27,983 nt of DNA. It comes from JAFDWI01 sp964544305 (GTDB taxonomy: Bacteria > Actinomycetota > Acidimicrobiia > Acidimicrobiales > Iamiaceae). The stretch lies in contig CAZJAZ010000037.1 of NCBI GenBank assembly GCA_964544305.1, forward strand, positions 1 through 27,983, written 5' to 3'. Below the pieces are notes generated by a model, which was given only the letters and a program-made list of their open reading frames with translations, was not told the origin of the DNA and made no database searches. Positions within the stretch are counted from its first letter, which is position 1. Every line of letters begins with the position of its first letter. The translations under genes and the position numbers were made by a program. Shown here piece after piece: positions 1 through 7,784 of the stretch.

Positions 1-392
1 TCGACGCCCGCGACATCTACCACCAGATCGACCGGGCCCACCGCGACTGGACCCCCGACCAGATCGAGTTCCTGGCGAACATCGTGCGCCTGTGGCGGGG
101 TGAAGCCCCCGAGTTCGCCGACGCCAGCGAAGGGCTGCTCCTTGAGCACTTCCCCGACAAGACCTACACCGACGTGCCCGGCCTTTGCGCGGTGGCGACG
201 TTGGACGAGATCGAAGCCCAAGGCTGGAGCCTGAACCCCGGGCGGTATGTGGGGGTGGGTGAGCATCGGGTTGACGACGAGGACTTTGTTGCTCGACTCT
301 CTGAACTAGGTGAAGAGCTTGGAGACTTGAACGCCGAGGCCACCGCGCATTCGACGATTGTCAGTGAAGTTGTTCAGCGGGCGCTCTCGTGA
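1..392 (+). CDS. hsdM: Type I restriction-modification methyltransferase subunit HsdM, 3' part
   Basis: This is the last ~130 codons of an N6-adenine DNA methyltransferase subunit; the reading frame is open from base 3 and the gene begins before the window. HsdM pairs with HsdS to methylate adenine at the recognition site and, with HsdR, forms the restriction complex. The visible part holds the typical HsdM tail: a helical stretch, a stretch reading IEAQGWSLNPGRYVGV near residue 75 of the visible part, and a closing coiled helix. The catalytic NPPF/Y and SAM-binding motifs would lie upstream and cannot be seen. The stop overlaps the hsdS GTG by four bases (GTGA), implying translational coupling. 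The family call rests on the C-terminal signature plus the two subunit genes that follow. The only reason for doubt is the missing 5' part. Confidence 0.9.
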   Translation, partial: DARDIYHQIDRAHRDWTPDQIEFLANIVRLWRGEAPEFADASEGLLLEHFPDKTYTDVPGLCAVATLDEIEAQGWSLNPGRYVGVGEHRVDDEDFVARLSELGEELGDLNAEATAHSTIVSEVVQRALS

Positions 393-1633
393 CGTTTCTA
401 TGGGGGACTCGGCGCTTGGAGGACCTAGTTGACTTCCACGACCGCGAGCGGATTCCCCTGAGCAAGCGCGAACGAGCGGGCCGATCTGGCCCGTATCCGT
501 ACTACGGCGCACAGGGAGTGATCGACCACATCGACGAGTACATCTTCGATGGTCGCTACCTGCTGGTCGCAGAGGACGGAGAGAATCTCAACTCACGGAA
601 GCTGCCCATCGCGCAGATTGCGGCGGGTCAGTTTTGGGTCAACAACCACGCGCACATCATCAGAGCACGGGCCGGTATTGCCGATGACGACTTCCTGCAA
701 GCGGCGATTGAGTTCCACCCACTGGGCGGCCTCGTAACCGGAGCCGCGCAGCCAAAGCTGTCGCAGGCGAACCTCAAGCGGATGGAACTCATCGCACCGC
801 CGTTCGAAGAACAGCGCCGAATTGGGACCGTGCTGCGGACGATGGCCGATCTGATCGAGAACAACCGGCGGCGGATCGAGATTCTGGAGGAGATGGCCCG
901 GCTGATCTACCGGGAATGGTTCGTGCACTTCCGCTTCCCCGGGCACGAGGACGTCGAACTGGTCGACTCCGCCCTCGGCCCCATCCCCGCCGGCTGGGAG
1001 GTGGTGGCGGTCGGTGACGCCGTGGAAACCGTTGGCGGCGGAACGCCATCGAAGAAGAACCCCGCCTATTGGGAAAGCCCGACCATCACTTGGTACACGC
1101 CAAGCGACTTGACGAAGGCGTCGTCGATGTTCGCGTTTGAGTCGGCGGATTGCATCAATGAGCTGGGCCTGAAGAAGAGCTCCGCGAGGCTATTCCCCGC
1201 TCGGACCGTCATGATGACAAGCCGCGCAACGATCGGTGTCATCTCGATCGCGGCGACCGAAGCAGCGACGAATCAAGGATTCATCTCGTGTGTGCCCAAT
1301 GGTCGTCTATCGGAGTTTCACCTCTATTGCTGGCTGCGCGAGAACGTCGAGCTCTTCTTGACGCTCGCGAGCGGAGCGACGTTCAAGGAGCTTCGTAAGT
1401 CCACTTTCCGGGAACTGCCGATCGTCGTTCCGCCGGAACCAGTTGAGGACGCGTTCCGGGCGGTCGTCGGGCCAATGTGTGAACTTGTTGCCAACCTCAC
1501 CCGCCAAAATCGGGTGCTGGCTGAGGCGCGGGATCTGCTGCTGCCTCGCCTGATCTCCGGTGAGCTCGACGTGTCCGACCTCGACCTCGACGTTGACCTG
1601 CCCACCCCGACCCGTGTCGAATCGGTGGCGTAG
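389..1633 (+). CDS. hsdS: Type I restriction-modification specificity subunit HsdS
   Basis: HsdS gives sequence specificity to the type I complex. The 414-residue length is normal for the family. Two target-recognition domains are visible. The first spans about residues 15-150, including YPYYGAQGVIDHIDEYIFDG and the conserved LVTGAAQPKLSQANL-type segment. It is followed by a conserved helix (about 142-178, ERQ/EEQRRIGTVL-like then ENNRRRIEILEEMARLIYREWF). The second spans about residues 200-355 (GGGTPSKKNPAYWE at its start, SGATFKELRKSTFRELPI at its end), followed by a second helical repeat ending in LLLPRLISGEL. The start is the GTG overlapping the hsdM stop. The stop lies four bases before the hsdR ATG. 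The two half-sites it recognises cannot be predicted by eye. Codon use is strongly C-ending, like its R-M neighbours. Confidence 0.93.
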   Translation: MTFLWGTRRLEDLVDFHDRERIPLSKRERAGRSGPYPYYGAQGVIDHIDEYIFDGRYLLVAEDGENLNSRKLPIAQIAAGQFWVNNHAHIIRARAGIADDDFLQAAIEFHPLGGLVTGAAQPKLSQANLKRMELIAPPFEEQRRIGTVLRTMADLIENNRRRIEILEEMARLIYREWFVHFRFPGHEDVELVDSALGPIPAGWEVVAVGDAVETVGGGTPSKKNPAYWESPTITWYTPSDLTKASSMFAFESADCINELGLKKSSARLFPARTVMMTSRATIGVISIAATEAATNQGFISCVPNGRLSEFHLYCWLRENVELFLTLASGATFKELRKSTFRELPIVVPPEPVEDAFRAVVGPMCELVANLTRQNRVLAEARDLLLPRLISGELDVSDLDLDVDLPTPTRVESVA

Positions 1634-1637
1634 CACC

Positions 1638-4600
1638 ATGGCCGGGGGGATCAACGAAAACGACCTGGTCGAACAGCCCGCGATGGCGCTGCTCGAACAA
1701 CTTGGTTGGCAAACCGTCTCCGCGTTCGATGAAACCCTCGGCCCCGACGGCACACTCGGGCGAGACAGCCAAGGCGACGTCATCCTGACCCAACGGCTCC
1801 ATGACGCATTGCGGGCTATCAACCCCGGCGTGCCCGACACGGCCTTGGCCCAAGCGATCGAGCGGATCACCGAGAACCGCATGGCGATGGACCGCGTCCG
1901 GGCCAACGCCGAGATCTATGCGCTGCTACGTGACGGCACCAAAGTCACCGTCGATCGTGACGGCAAGCGGGAAACCGTCACCGTCCGCTACGTCGACTGG
2001 GACCACGCGGACACCAACGACTATCTGGCCGCATCGCAAGTGTGGGTCACTGGCGAGATGTACCGGCGCCGTGCCGACATCGTCTTGTTCGTCAACGGCA
2101 TCCCGTTGGTGCTCGTCGAGCTGAAAGTCTCGCATCGCAACGTGCGTGCCGCGTACGACGAGAACTTGCGCGACTACCGCGACACGATCCGCCACGTCTT
2201 CGACCCGAACGCGTTCGTCGTGCTCTCCAACGGCGCCGACACGCTCGTCGGCTCCACGTATGCGCCGTGGGAACATTTCGCCGAATGGAAAAAGGTCGAC
2301 TCGGAAGGCGAACCCGGCGTCGTCAGCCTCGAAACCGCGCTGCGCGGCACCTGTGAACCCCACCGGCTACTCGACTTGGTCGAGAACTTCGTCGCCTACA
2401 GCGAATCCCGCGACGGTCTGATCAAGAAACTCGCCCGCTACCACCAGTACCTGGGCGTGAACAACGCGATCGAAGCGTTGCACGCCGCGCGTGCTGCGGA
2501 AAGCCACCAGTTGGGAGTGTTCTGGCACACCCAAGGCAGCGGCAAATCCCTGTCGAACCTGTGGTTCACCCGCAAAGTGCTGCGCAAGGTGCCTGGCAAA
2601 TGGACGTTCGTCGAAGTCACCGACCGCAAAGAACTCGACGACCAGCTCTACGACGACTTCGTCGACACCGGGGTGATCACCGCCGGTGACGCCGTGCACG
2701 CAGAGACGGCCGCGCACCTGCGTGAGCTGCTCGTCGCCGATCACCGCTACGTGTTCACCCTCATCCACAAGTTCATCCCACCCACAGCCGGCGAATCGAT
2801 GCCGGTGCTGTCGGAACGCGACGACATCATCGTCATCACCGACGAAGCCCACCGATCCCAATACGACACGCTCGCCTGGAACATGCGCGCCGCATTGCCC
2901 AACGCGAGCTTCCTCGGGTTCACCGGCACGCCGCTGATCGCCGGAGAAGAACAACGCACCCGGCAGGTGTTCGGCGACTACGTGTCGATCTACAACTTCG
3001 CCGACTCGATCGCCGATGGGGCAACCGTCCCGCTGTACTACGAGAACCGCATCCCCGAGCTGCAACTGACCAACGACGACTTCGACGCCGAGTTGGCCAC
3101 GCTGCTCGACGATGCCGACCTCGATGATGACGCGCACCGGGCCGTCGAGCGTCAGTTCGCCCGCCAATATCACCTGATCACCCGCACCGCCCGGCTCGAA
3201 CGCATCGCTGCCGACCTGGTCGAGCATTTCCTCGCCCGAGGATTCCGAGGCAAAGCGATGTACGTGGCCATCGACAAAGCCACGGCGCTTCGTATGTACG
3301 ACCTGGTCGCCGTTGAATGGGCGAAACGCATCTCGGCGCTGGAAACCCGCCTTGACGGTTTGGATGCCAGCGCCGACCCCGCCGAACACGCCCGCTTGGA
3401 AGCCGAGCTGGCCTACCTGCGAGCCAGCGACAGGGCCGTGGTCGTCTCCCAGGCCCAGAACGAAATCGCCGACATGGCCGACGCGGGCCTGGACATCGCG
3501 CCCCACCGGGCACGCATGAACACCGAAAAGCTCGACGAGCGCTTCAAAGACCCGGACGACCCGCTGCGCCTGGTTTTCGTGTGCGCCATGTGGCTCACCG
3601 GGTTCGACGCACCGGCCACGTCGACGATCTACCTCGACAAGCCGATGCGCAACCACACGCTGATGCAAACCATCGCCCGAGCCAACCGGGTGTTCGCCGA
3701 CAAAGACGGCGGGCTGATCGTCGACTACGTCGGCGTGTTCGCCAACCTCGAAGCCGCATTGGCAATCTACGGCGCATCCGGCACGGCAGGGGGCGATACG
3801 CCAATCCGTGCAAAGTCCGAACTCGCCGCCGAGCTGGCCGCCGCGCTCGGCGAGGCGGCCACGTTGCTCGCCGCCAACGACGTCGACCTGGACGACCTGT
3901 GCCAGGCATCCGGGTTCGAGTTCATCGCGCTACAGACCGCGGCCACCGAAGCGCTGCTCGTCGACGACGCGACACGCCGCGGCTACGTGGCCGTAGCGCG
4001 GCGGGTCCGTGACGCGTTCAAGACGCTGCTGCCCGACGAAACGGCCCGTCGCGAAACCCACCGGGTTGCAGTGATCGGATCACTTGCCGCGAAGCTCATG
4101 TCGGCCACGGAGGCCCCCGACATTTCCGGGGTCATGGACGCGGTCGCGCAGCTCCTGGACCGTTCGGTTGGCGTCGAGGAATACGTGATCCGCGCCGGTG
4201 GAGCGCAGTCGTCGATCATCGACCTCAACACCCTCGACTTCGACGCGTTGGCACGCAGATTCGGGGCGAACAAGCGCACCGCCGCAAACCACGCCAAAGC
4301 CAACCTGGCACGGCGCCTCGACGACGCGGTGCGCAAAAACCCCACCCGGCTGGGCCTGGCAGAGAAGTTCCGGCGTCTGATCGACGCCTACAACGCGGGC
4401 ACCCACAACTTGGATGAGTTCCTGCGCCGCTTGCGTGAGATCAACGACGAGCTGACCGCAGAAGAACAGCGTGCGGTCACCGAAGAGCTCAGCGAAGCCG
4501 AACTGGCGATTTACGACCTGCTCACCAAACCCGAGCCCGAGCTGACGGCCAACGAAAAGCGCAAAGTGAAAGCCGCAGCTCGGCACCTGCTGGAACGCAT

Positions 4601-5423
4601 CGCCGACGCGCTCGTGCTGGACTGGCGCAAACGCCAACACTCCCGGGCCAAAGTGCACGCCGCGGTTCAAGACGTGCTCGACGCGGAGCTACCCGACGTG
4701 TACGGCCCCGATCTGTTCGACGACAAAGTCCAACAAGTGTATGAGCACCTGTATGCCAGCTACTTCGACGACGGGGGATCGGTGTACACGATCAGCGACG
4801 TTGCGGTGCCGACGGGCGAAGCCGGAACCGGCGGGCTGGGCGTGATCGAAGCCGTACGTGCCGACCCGGAGCTGTTGGCGAAGTTGGCCGAGGAGGTCTT
4901 CGGGGCGAACGCCACCTGGGCGATCCCCACCGCGCAGCTCCTGGTCGAGGAGAACCGATATGTGGAGTTCAAACAGTCCGCACGTTGGAGTCTGCGCTCG
5001 AGTGATCCGGAAGTGCGTCGTAGCGAAGCCGAGGAGATCATTGCGAAAACCGTCGCCGGATTCTTGAACGCGCAAGGCGGCACGCTGCTCATCGGTGTGC
5101 GCGACCGCCCCGTCGAAGCCGTCGGCCTGGACGCCGACTACACCTGTGTGAAACCTCGCAACGCGGACGGGTTCGTTAACTGGCTCGACACAATGCTCCA
5201 GAACAACCTCGGCCACGCCGGGGCACACCGGGTGGTCACGAGCATCGACGTGGTCGAAGGCCACGATGTGTGCCGGGTGGACGTGCCTGCATCCTCCAAG
5301 CCGATCTGGGCCACTTTCAAAGGCCAAGGGCGGGTGCTCTTCGAGCGACGCAACAACTCGACGCGCCGCGTGCCCGACGACGCCGTCGACGCATTTCTCG
5401 CCGAACGCTTCGGTGCGGTTTAG
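1638..5423 (+). CDS. hsdR: Type I restriction endonuclease HsdR with C-terminal AlbA_2 (Schlafen-type) domain
   Basis: This is the motor and nuclease subunit of the type I system, 1261 residues from the ATG four bases after hsdS. An in-frame start at 1560 would bury 26 low-complexity residues inside hsdS and is less likely. An HSDR_N nuclease domain carries a PD-(D/E)xK-type signature at D147, E161 and K163 (ADIVLF...VELK). The SF2 translocase follows: Walker A TQGSGKS at 298-304, DEAH at 402-405, FTGTPL soon after, and the QTIARANR arginine-finger motif at 677-684. A helical HsdR C-terminal region ends near YEHLYASYF (~1040-1050). Most relatives end there. Here a ~55-residue linker leads to an AlbA_2-like domain from ~1105 to 1235, with YVEFKQSARW (E1110, K1112), NAQGGTLLIGV (GG at 1147-1148), and a closing arginine-rich strand. 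The HsdR call is secure; the extra domain is inferred from motifs. Confidence 0.93.
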   Translation: MAGGINENDLVEQPAMALLEQLGWQTVSAFDETLGPDGTLGRDSQGDVILTQRLHDALRAINPGVPDTALAQAIERITENRMAMDRVRANAEIYALLRDGTKVTVDRDGKRETVTVRYVDWDHADTNDYLAASQVWVTGEMYRRRADIVLFVNGIPLVLVELKVSHRNVRAAYDENLRDYRDTIRHVFDPNAFVVLSNGADTLVGSTYAPWEHFAEWKKVDSEGEPGVVSLETALRGTCEPHRLLDLVENFVAYSESRDGLIKKLARYHQYLGVNNAIEALHAARAAESHQLGVFWHTQGSGKSLSNLWFTRKVLRKVPGKWTFVEVTDRKELDDQLYDDFVDTGVITAGDAVHAETAAHLRELLVADHRYVFTLIHKFIPPTAGESMPVLSERDDIIVITDEAHRSQYDTLAWNMRAALPNASFLGFTGTPLIAGEEQRTRQVFGDYVSIYNFADSIADGATVPLYYENRIPELQLTNDDFDAELATLLDDADLDDDAHRAVERQFARQYHLITRTARLERIAADLVEHFLARGFRGKAMYVAIDKATALRMYDLVAVEWAKRISALETRLDGLDASADPAEHARLEAELAYLRASDRAVVVSQAQNEIADMADAGLDIAPHRARMNTEKLDERFKDPDDPLRLVFVCAMWLTGFDAPATSTIYLDKPMRNHTLMQTIARANRVFADKDGGLIVDYVGVFANLEAALAIYGASGTAGGDTPIRAKSELAAELAAALGEAATLLAANDVDLDDLCQASGFEFIALQTAATEALLVDDATRRGYVAVARRVRDAFKTLLPDETARRETHRVAVIGSLAAKLMSATEAPDISGVMDAVAQLLDRSVGVEEYVIRAGGAQSSIIDLNTLDFDALARRFGANKRTAANHAKANLARRLDDAVRKNPTRLGLAEKFRRLIDAYNAGTHNLDEFLRRLREINDELTAEEQRAVTEELSEAELAIYDLLTKPEPELTANEKRKVKAAARHLLERIADALVLDWRKRQHSRAKVHAAVQDVLDAELPDVYGPDLFDDKVQQVYEHLYASYFDDGGSVYTISDVAVPTGEAGTGGLGVIEAVRADPELLAKLAEEVFGANATWAIPTAQLLVEENRYVEFKQSARWSLRSSDPEVRRSEAEEIIAKTVAGFLNAQGGTLLIGVRDRPVEAVGLDADYTCVKPRNADGFVNWLDTMLQNNLGHAGAHRVVTSIDVVEGHDVCRVDVPASSKPIWATFKGQGRVLFERRNNSTRRVPDDAVDAFLAERFGAV

Positions 5424-5473
5424 TCAAGCCCTTACGACGATCGCATGCCATGGGGTGCCGACGTCGACAGTCT

Positions 5474-5563
5474 GTTGCAAACCTCGTGAGCTTTCTTTGC
5501 TCATCCGAGGGAGGCTGGATCAACGGCCAATTGCTTCACAGTGACGGTGGTTTGCGCCCATAG
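5474..5563 (+). pseudogene. Remnant of a short-chain dehydrogenase/reductase (last ~30 codons)
   Basis: Codons from 5474 read VANLVSFLCSSEGG, then WINGQLLHSDGG, and end in a TAG. This is the classic C-terminal end of SDR-family oxidoreductases, where the conserved (E)DVANxVxFLxSxExxWITGQxxxVDGG strand-helix sits. There is no start codon, Rossmann fold or YxxxK motif upstream; hsdR occupies that space. A neighbouring frame upstream (around 5440-5470, RMPWGADVDSL) might be the preceding SDR segment joined by a frameshift, but this is weak. I read this as the stump of a gene cut by the arrival or rearrangement of the restriction-modification island. It is not expected to be functional. Confidence 0.75.
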
Positions 5564-5615
5564 TCACGATCGACTGGTGTTGGCTCCAGACAACGCTTCG
5601 ACATTTCGGTTGGGC

Positions 5616-5664
5616 GGAAGAAAAGCTCAAGTCCAATTTCTTCCGCCAAAGGAAGAAATCTTGA
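5616..5664. promoter_or_regulatory. Palindromic operator-like site upstream of vapBC (first pair)
   Basis: A perfect 9-bp inverted repeat, ATTTCTTCC (5636-5644) and GGAAGAAAT (5651-5659), is separated by six bases. Outer arms TCAAG (5627-5631) and CTTGA (5660-5664) extend it with a small offset. A third half-site, GGAAGAAAA (5616-5624), lies on the left. It ends 15 bp before the antitoxin ATG, where VapB-VapC complexes usually bind to repress their own promoter. Autoregulation is inferred. A possible extended -10 (TGC-TAGGGT, 5665-5673) follows. Confidence 0.55.
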
Positions 5665-5679
5665 TGCTAGGGTAGAACC

Positions 5680-5934
5680 ATGGCGATCAACGTGAAAGAC
5701 CCCGAAACAGACCGTCTCGCACGGGAACTCGCACGTTTAACCGACGAGAACCTCACTGTTGCGATCCGTCGATCCATCGAGGAACGGCTCGCCCGAGTGC
5801 GGGCTCGAACAAATGCGACCGCCCAGGTGAACCAACTCGATGACCTGATCGCCCGTGGCCGTGCCCGAGCAACACTCGATCCACGCAGTGCGGACGACAT
5901 CATCGGTTATGACCATGTCGGGCTGCCACGATGA
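5680..5934 (+). CDS. vapB: VapB-family antitoxin (PSK_trans_fac / Rv0623-like)
   Basis: An 84-residue antitoxin. It starts MAINVKDPETDRLARELARLT, the N-terminal signature of the Rv0623-like (VapB30-type) group: a short DNA-binding strand, KDPExDRLARELA, then a helix (ENLTVAIRRSIEERLARVR). The rest (about 45-84) is the toxin-wrapping tail, ending near DDIIGYDHVGLPR. It should neutralise the PIN toxin encoded next and, with it, bind the palindrome just upstream. It overlaps the toxin gene by four bases (ATGA). The start ATG is the only reasonable one; the Shine-Dalgarno is weak. The pair lies at the right edge of the restriction-modification island, next to the SDR remnant. Confidence 0.88.
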   Translation: MAINVKDPETDRLARELARLTDENLTVAIRRSIEERLARVRARTNATAQVNQLDDLIARGRARATLDPRSADDIIGYDHVGLPR

Positions 5935-6329
5935 CTATCGTCGTGGACACCTCTGCGCTCGCCGCAGTTATCTTTGGTGAGTCCGATGCCGAACGGTACT
6001 CGTCGCTTCTACACAACCATGCTGGCGAATGCCTCATCTCGGCTGCTACCCGGGTCGAAATCGGGATCGTCGTCGAGGCCCGTCAAGGTCCTGAGGCGAC
6101 CACAGACTTGGCGTCACTATTGGCGATCACCGGGATGAACATCGAACCGCTCGACGCTGAACAGGCCGCCATAGCAATGCGCGCATGGCAACGGTTCGGC
6201 AAAGGCCACCACCCAGCGGCGTTGAACCTTGGCGACTGCTTTTCTTATGCGCTGGCAAAAGTGACCGGCTCGCCACTGCTCTACAAAGGTGACGATTTCA
6301 CCCAGACAGACGTCATGCGTGTGATGTGA
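5931..6329 (+). CDS. vapC: VapC-family PIN-domain ribonuclease toxin
   Basis: A 132-residue PIN-domain protein, full length for VapC. PIN toxins are Mg-dependent endoribonucleases that typically cleave tRNA or rRNA loops when free of antitoxin. The acidic metal-binding set is present: D6 in VVDTSAL, E43 in SAATRVEIG, D102 in LNLGDCFSYALAK, and D121/D122 in YKGDDF. This arrangement matches the VapC30/Rv0624-like group that pairs with PSK_trans_fac antitoxins, in agreement with the neighbour. All catalytic positions are intact, so it is probably active. Its RNA target cannot be told from sequence. It ends 42 bases before proS, leaving room only for a short proS promoter. Confidence 0.92.
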   Translation: MTIVVDTSALAAVIFGESDAERYSSLLHNHAGECLISAATRVEIGIVVEARQGPEATTDLASLLAITGMNIEPLDAEQAAIAMRAWQRFGKGHHPAALNLGDCFSYALAKVTGSPLLYKGDDFTQTDVMRVM

Positions 6330-6356
6330 ATCCCCCCGAAATCCATGCCAACCCCG

Positions 6357-6362
6357 TAGAAT
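6357..6362 (+). promoter_or_regulatory. Possible -10 box for proS
   Basis: TAGAAT lies nine bases before the proS ATG, in the only 42-bp gap between vapC and proS. No convincing -35 is seen at 17 bases. If it is real, the proS mRNA would be leaderless or nearly so, which is common in actinobacteria; the lack of a Shine-Dalgarno before proS agrees with that. Confidence 0.3.
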
Positions 6363-6371
6363 CCATTCGTT

Positions 6372-7784
6372 ATGCCCAAACCGCCCGTACTGACCCCACA
6401 GAGCGAGGATTTCCCGCGCTGGTATCAAGATGTTGTCGCCAAAGCCGAACTCGCTGACAACGGCCCGGTGCGTGGCACGATGGTCATACGGCCAGATGGC
6501 TATGCGATTTGGGAGCGCATGCAAGCCGAAGTTGATCAGCGCATCAAAGCCGCCGGGGCAAAGAACGCGTACTTTCCACTCTTCATTCCCGAGTCGTACC
6601 TGACACGCGAAGCGGAACACGTCGAAGGATTCAGCCCGGAACTTGCCGTCGTCACCCACGGAGGCGGCAAAGAACTCGCCGAACCCGTCGTGGTGCGCCC
6701 AACAAGTGAGACCGTCATTGGTGAATACATGGCGAAGTGGATCCAGTCGTACCGGGACCTGCCGTTGTTATTAAACCAGTGGGCAAACGTGGTGCGTTGG
6801 GAAATGCGGCCACGACTTTTCTTACGCTCAAGTGAATTCCTCTGGCAAGAAGGCCACACCGCGCACATCAGCCGTGACGATGCGGCAGCGTATGCACGCC
6901 AAATCCACATGGACGTCTACCGCGATTTCATGACCAACGTGCTCGCTATCCCCGTCATCGTGGGTGCGAAAACAGCACAAGAGCGGTTTCCGGGGGCAAT
7001 CGACACGCTGACGTGCGAAGCGATGATGGCCGATGGTAAAGCCTTGCAGATGGGCACCAGCCACGAACTTGGCCAGAACTTCGCCAAAGCCTTTGACATC
7101 AAGTACCTCGACGATGACGGCGCCGAACAACTTGCCTGGACAACATCATGGGGTGTGTCCACGCGCATGATCGGTGGCCTCATCATGGTGCACGGCGATG
7201 ACCATGGCCTTCGCATGCCGCCAAAGCTTGCGCCGATTCAAGTCGTTGTGCTCATCGTGCGTGACGGCGACACCACCGACGCGGCCGCAGACGAACTCGT
7301 TCACTCGTTGACACAAGCAGGAGTGCGCGTGCACCTTGATCGACGCACCGACGTGTCGTTCGGACGTCGGACCACCGACTGGGAACTCAAAGGCATCCCA
7401 GTGCGCATCGAGATCGGACCGCGGGACCTCGAGCAAGGCGAAGTGACCGTCGTGCGCCGTGACCGACGTGAGAAAAGCCAAGTCGCACAAGCCAACGCCG
7501 CGGTGAGCGTGCAAGCACTACTTGGTGAAATTCAATCAGACATGCTCGCCGACGCTGAGCACAATCAGAACGCTCGGACCGTTTCGGTGACAAACGTTGA
7601 CGACGCCCTTGAAGCCATTGCCGACGGTTTTGTGCAGATACCTTGGTCGACCCTAGGCATCGATGGCGAACGCAGATTGATGGAAGCGAGCGGATCGGTG
7701 CGTTGTCTCGTCCGCGAAGATGGTTCGCTCCCAACAGGCGACGACGGCGAAGAGTTGGTGGCGATCGTGGCGCGTTCGTACTAA
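6372..7784 (+). CDS. proS: Prolyl-tRNA synthetase, short archaeal/eukaryote-like type
   Basis: Charges tRNA-Pro with proline in the cytosol. At 470 residues it is the short ProRS type that lacks the ~180-residue INS editing domain found between motifs 2 and 3 of the Escherichia coli enzyme. Class II motifs are clear: PxxRGTMVIRPDGYAIWE near residues 32-50, VVRPTSET near 112, motif 2 in VRWEMRPRLFLRSSEFLWQEGHTAH (about 140-165), and motif 3 near GGLIMVHGDDHGLRMPP (about 270-285). The anticodon-binding domain follows (PIQVVVLIVRDGD...). The C-terminal domain ends in the conserved tyrosine (VARSY). With no INS domain, cis-editing of Ala-tRNA-Pro is not expected. The stop codon overlaps the start of the next gene. 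Confidence 0.96.
   Translation: MPKPPVLTPQSEDFPRWYQDVVAKAELADNGPVRGTMVIRPDGYAIWERMQAEVDQRIKAAGAKNAYFPLFIPESYLTREAEHVEGFSPELAVVTHGGGKELAEPVVVRPTSETVIGEYMAKWIQSYRDLPLLLNQWANVVRWEMRPRLFLRSSEFLWQEGHTAHISRDDAAAYARQIHMDVYRDFMTNVLAIPVIVGAKTAQERFPGAIDTLTCEAMMADGKALQMGTSHELGQNFAKAFDIKYLDDDGAEQLAWTTSWGVSTRMIGGLIMVHGDDHGLRMPPKLAPIQVVVLIVRDGDTTDAAADELVHSLTQAGVRVHLDRRTDVSFGRRTTDWELKGIPVRIEIGPRDLEQGEVTVVRRDRREKSQVAQANAAVSVQALLGEIQSDMLADAEHNQNARTVSVTNVDDALEAIADGFVQIPWSTLGIDGERRLMEASGSVRCLVREDGSLPTGDDGEELVAIVARSY

Noticed and set aside
1560..1637. Upstream start for HsdR at 1560
   Set aside because: It would add 26 Ser/Thr/Pro-rich residues fully inside hsdS. The ATG at 1638 gives the usual HsdR N-terminus (AGGINENDLVEQPA).
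2367..3668. 433-codon open frame on the minus strand inside hsdR
   Set aside because: Antisense shadow of a GC-rich gene. The plus strand holds clear helicase and nuclease motifs, and the minus-strand peptide resembles no family.
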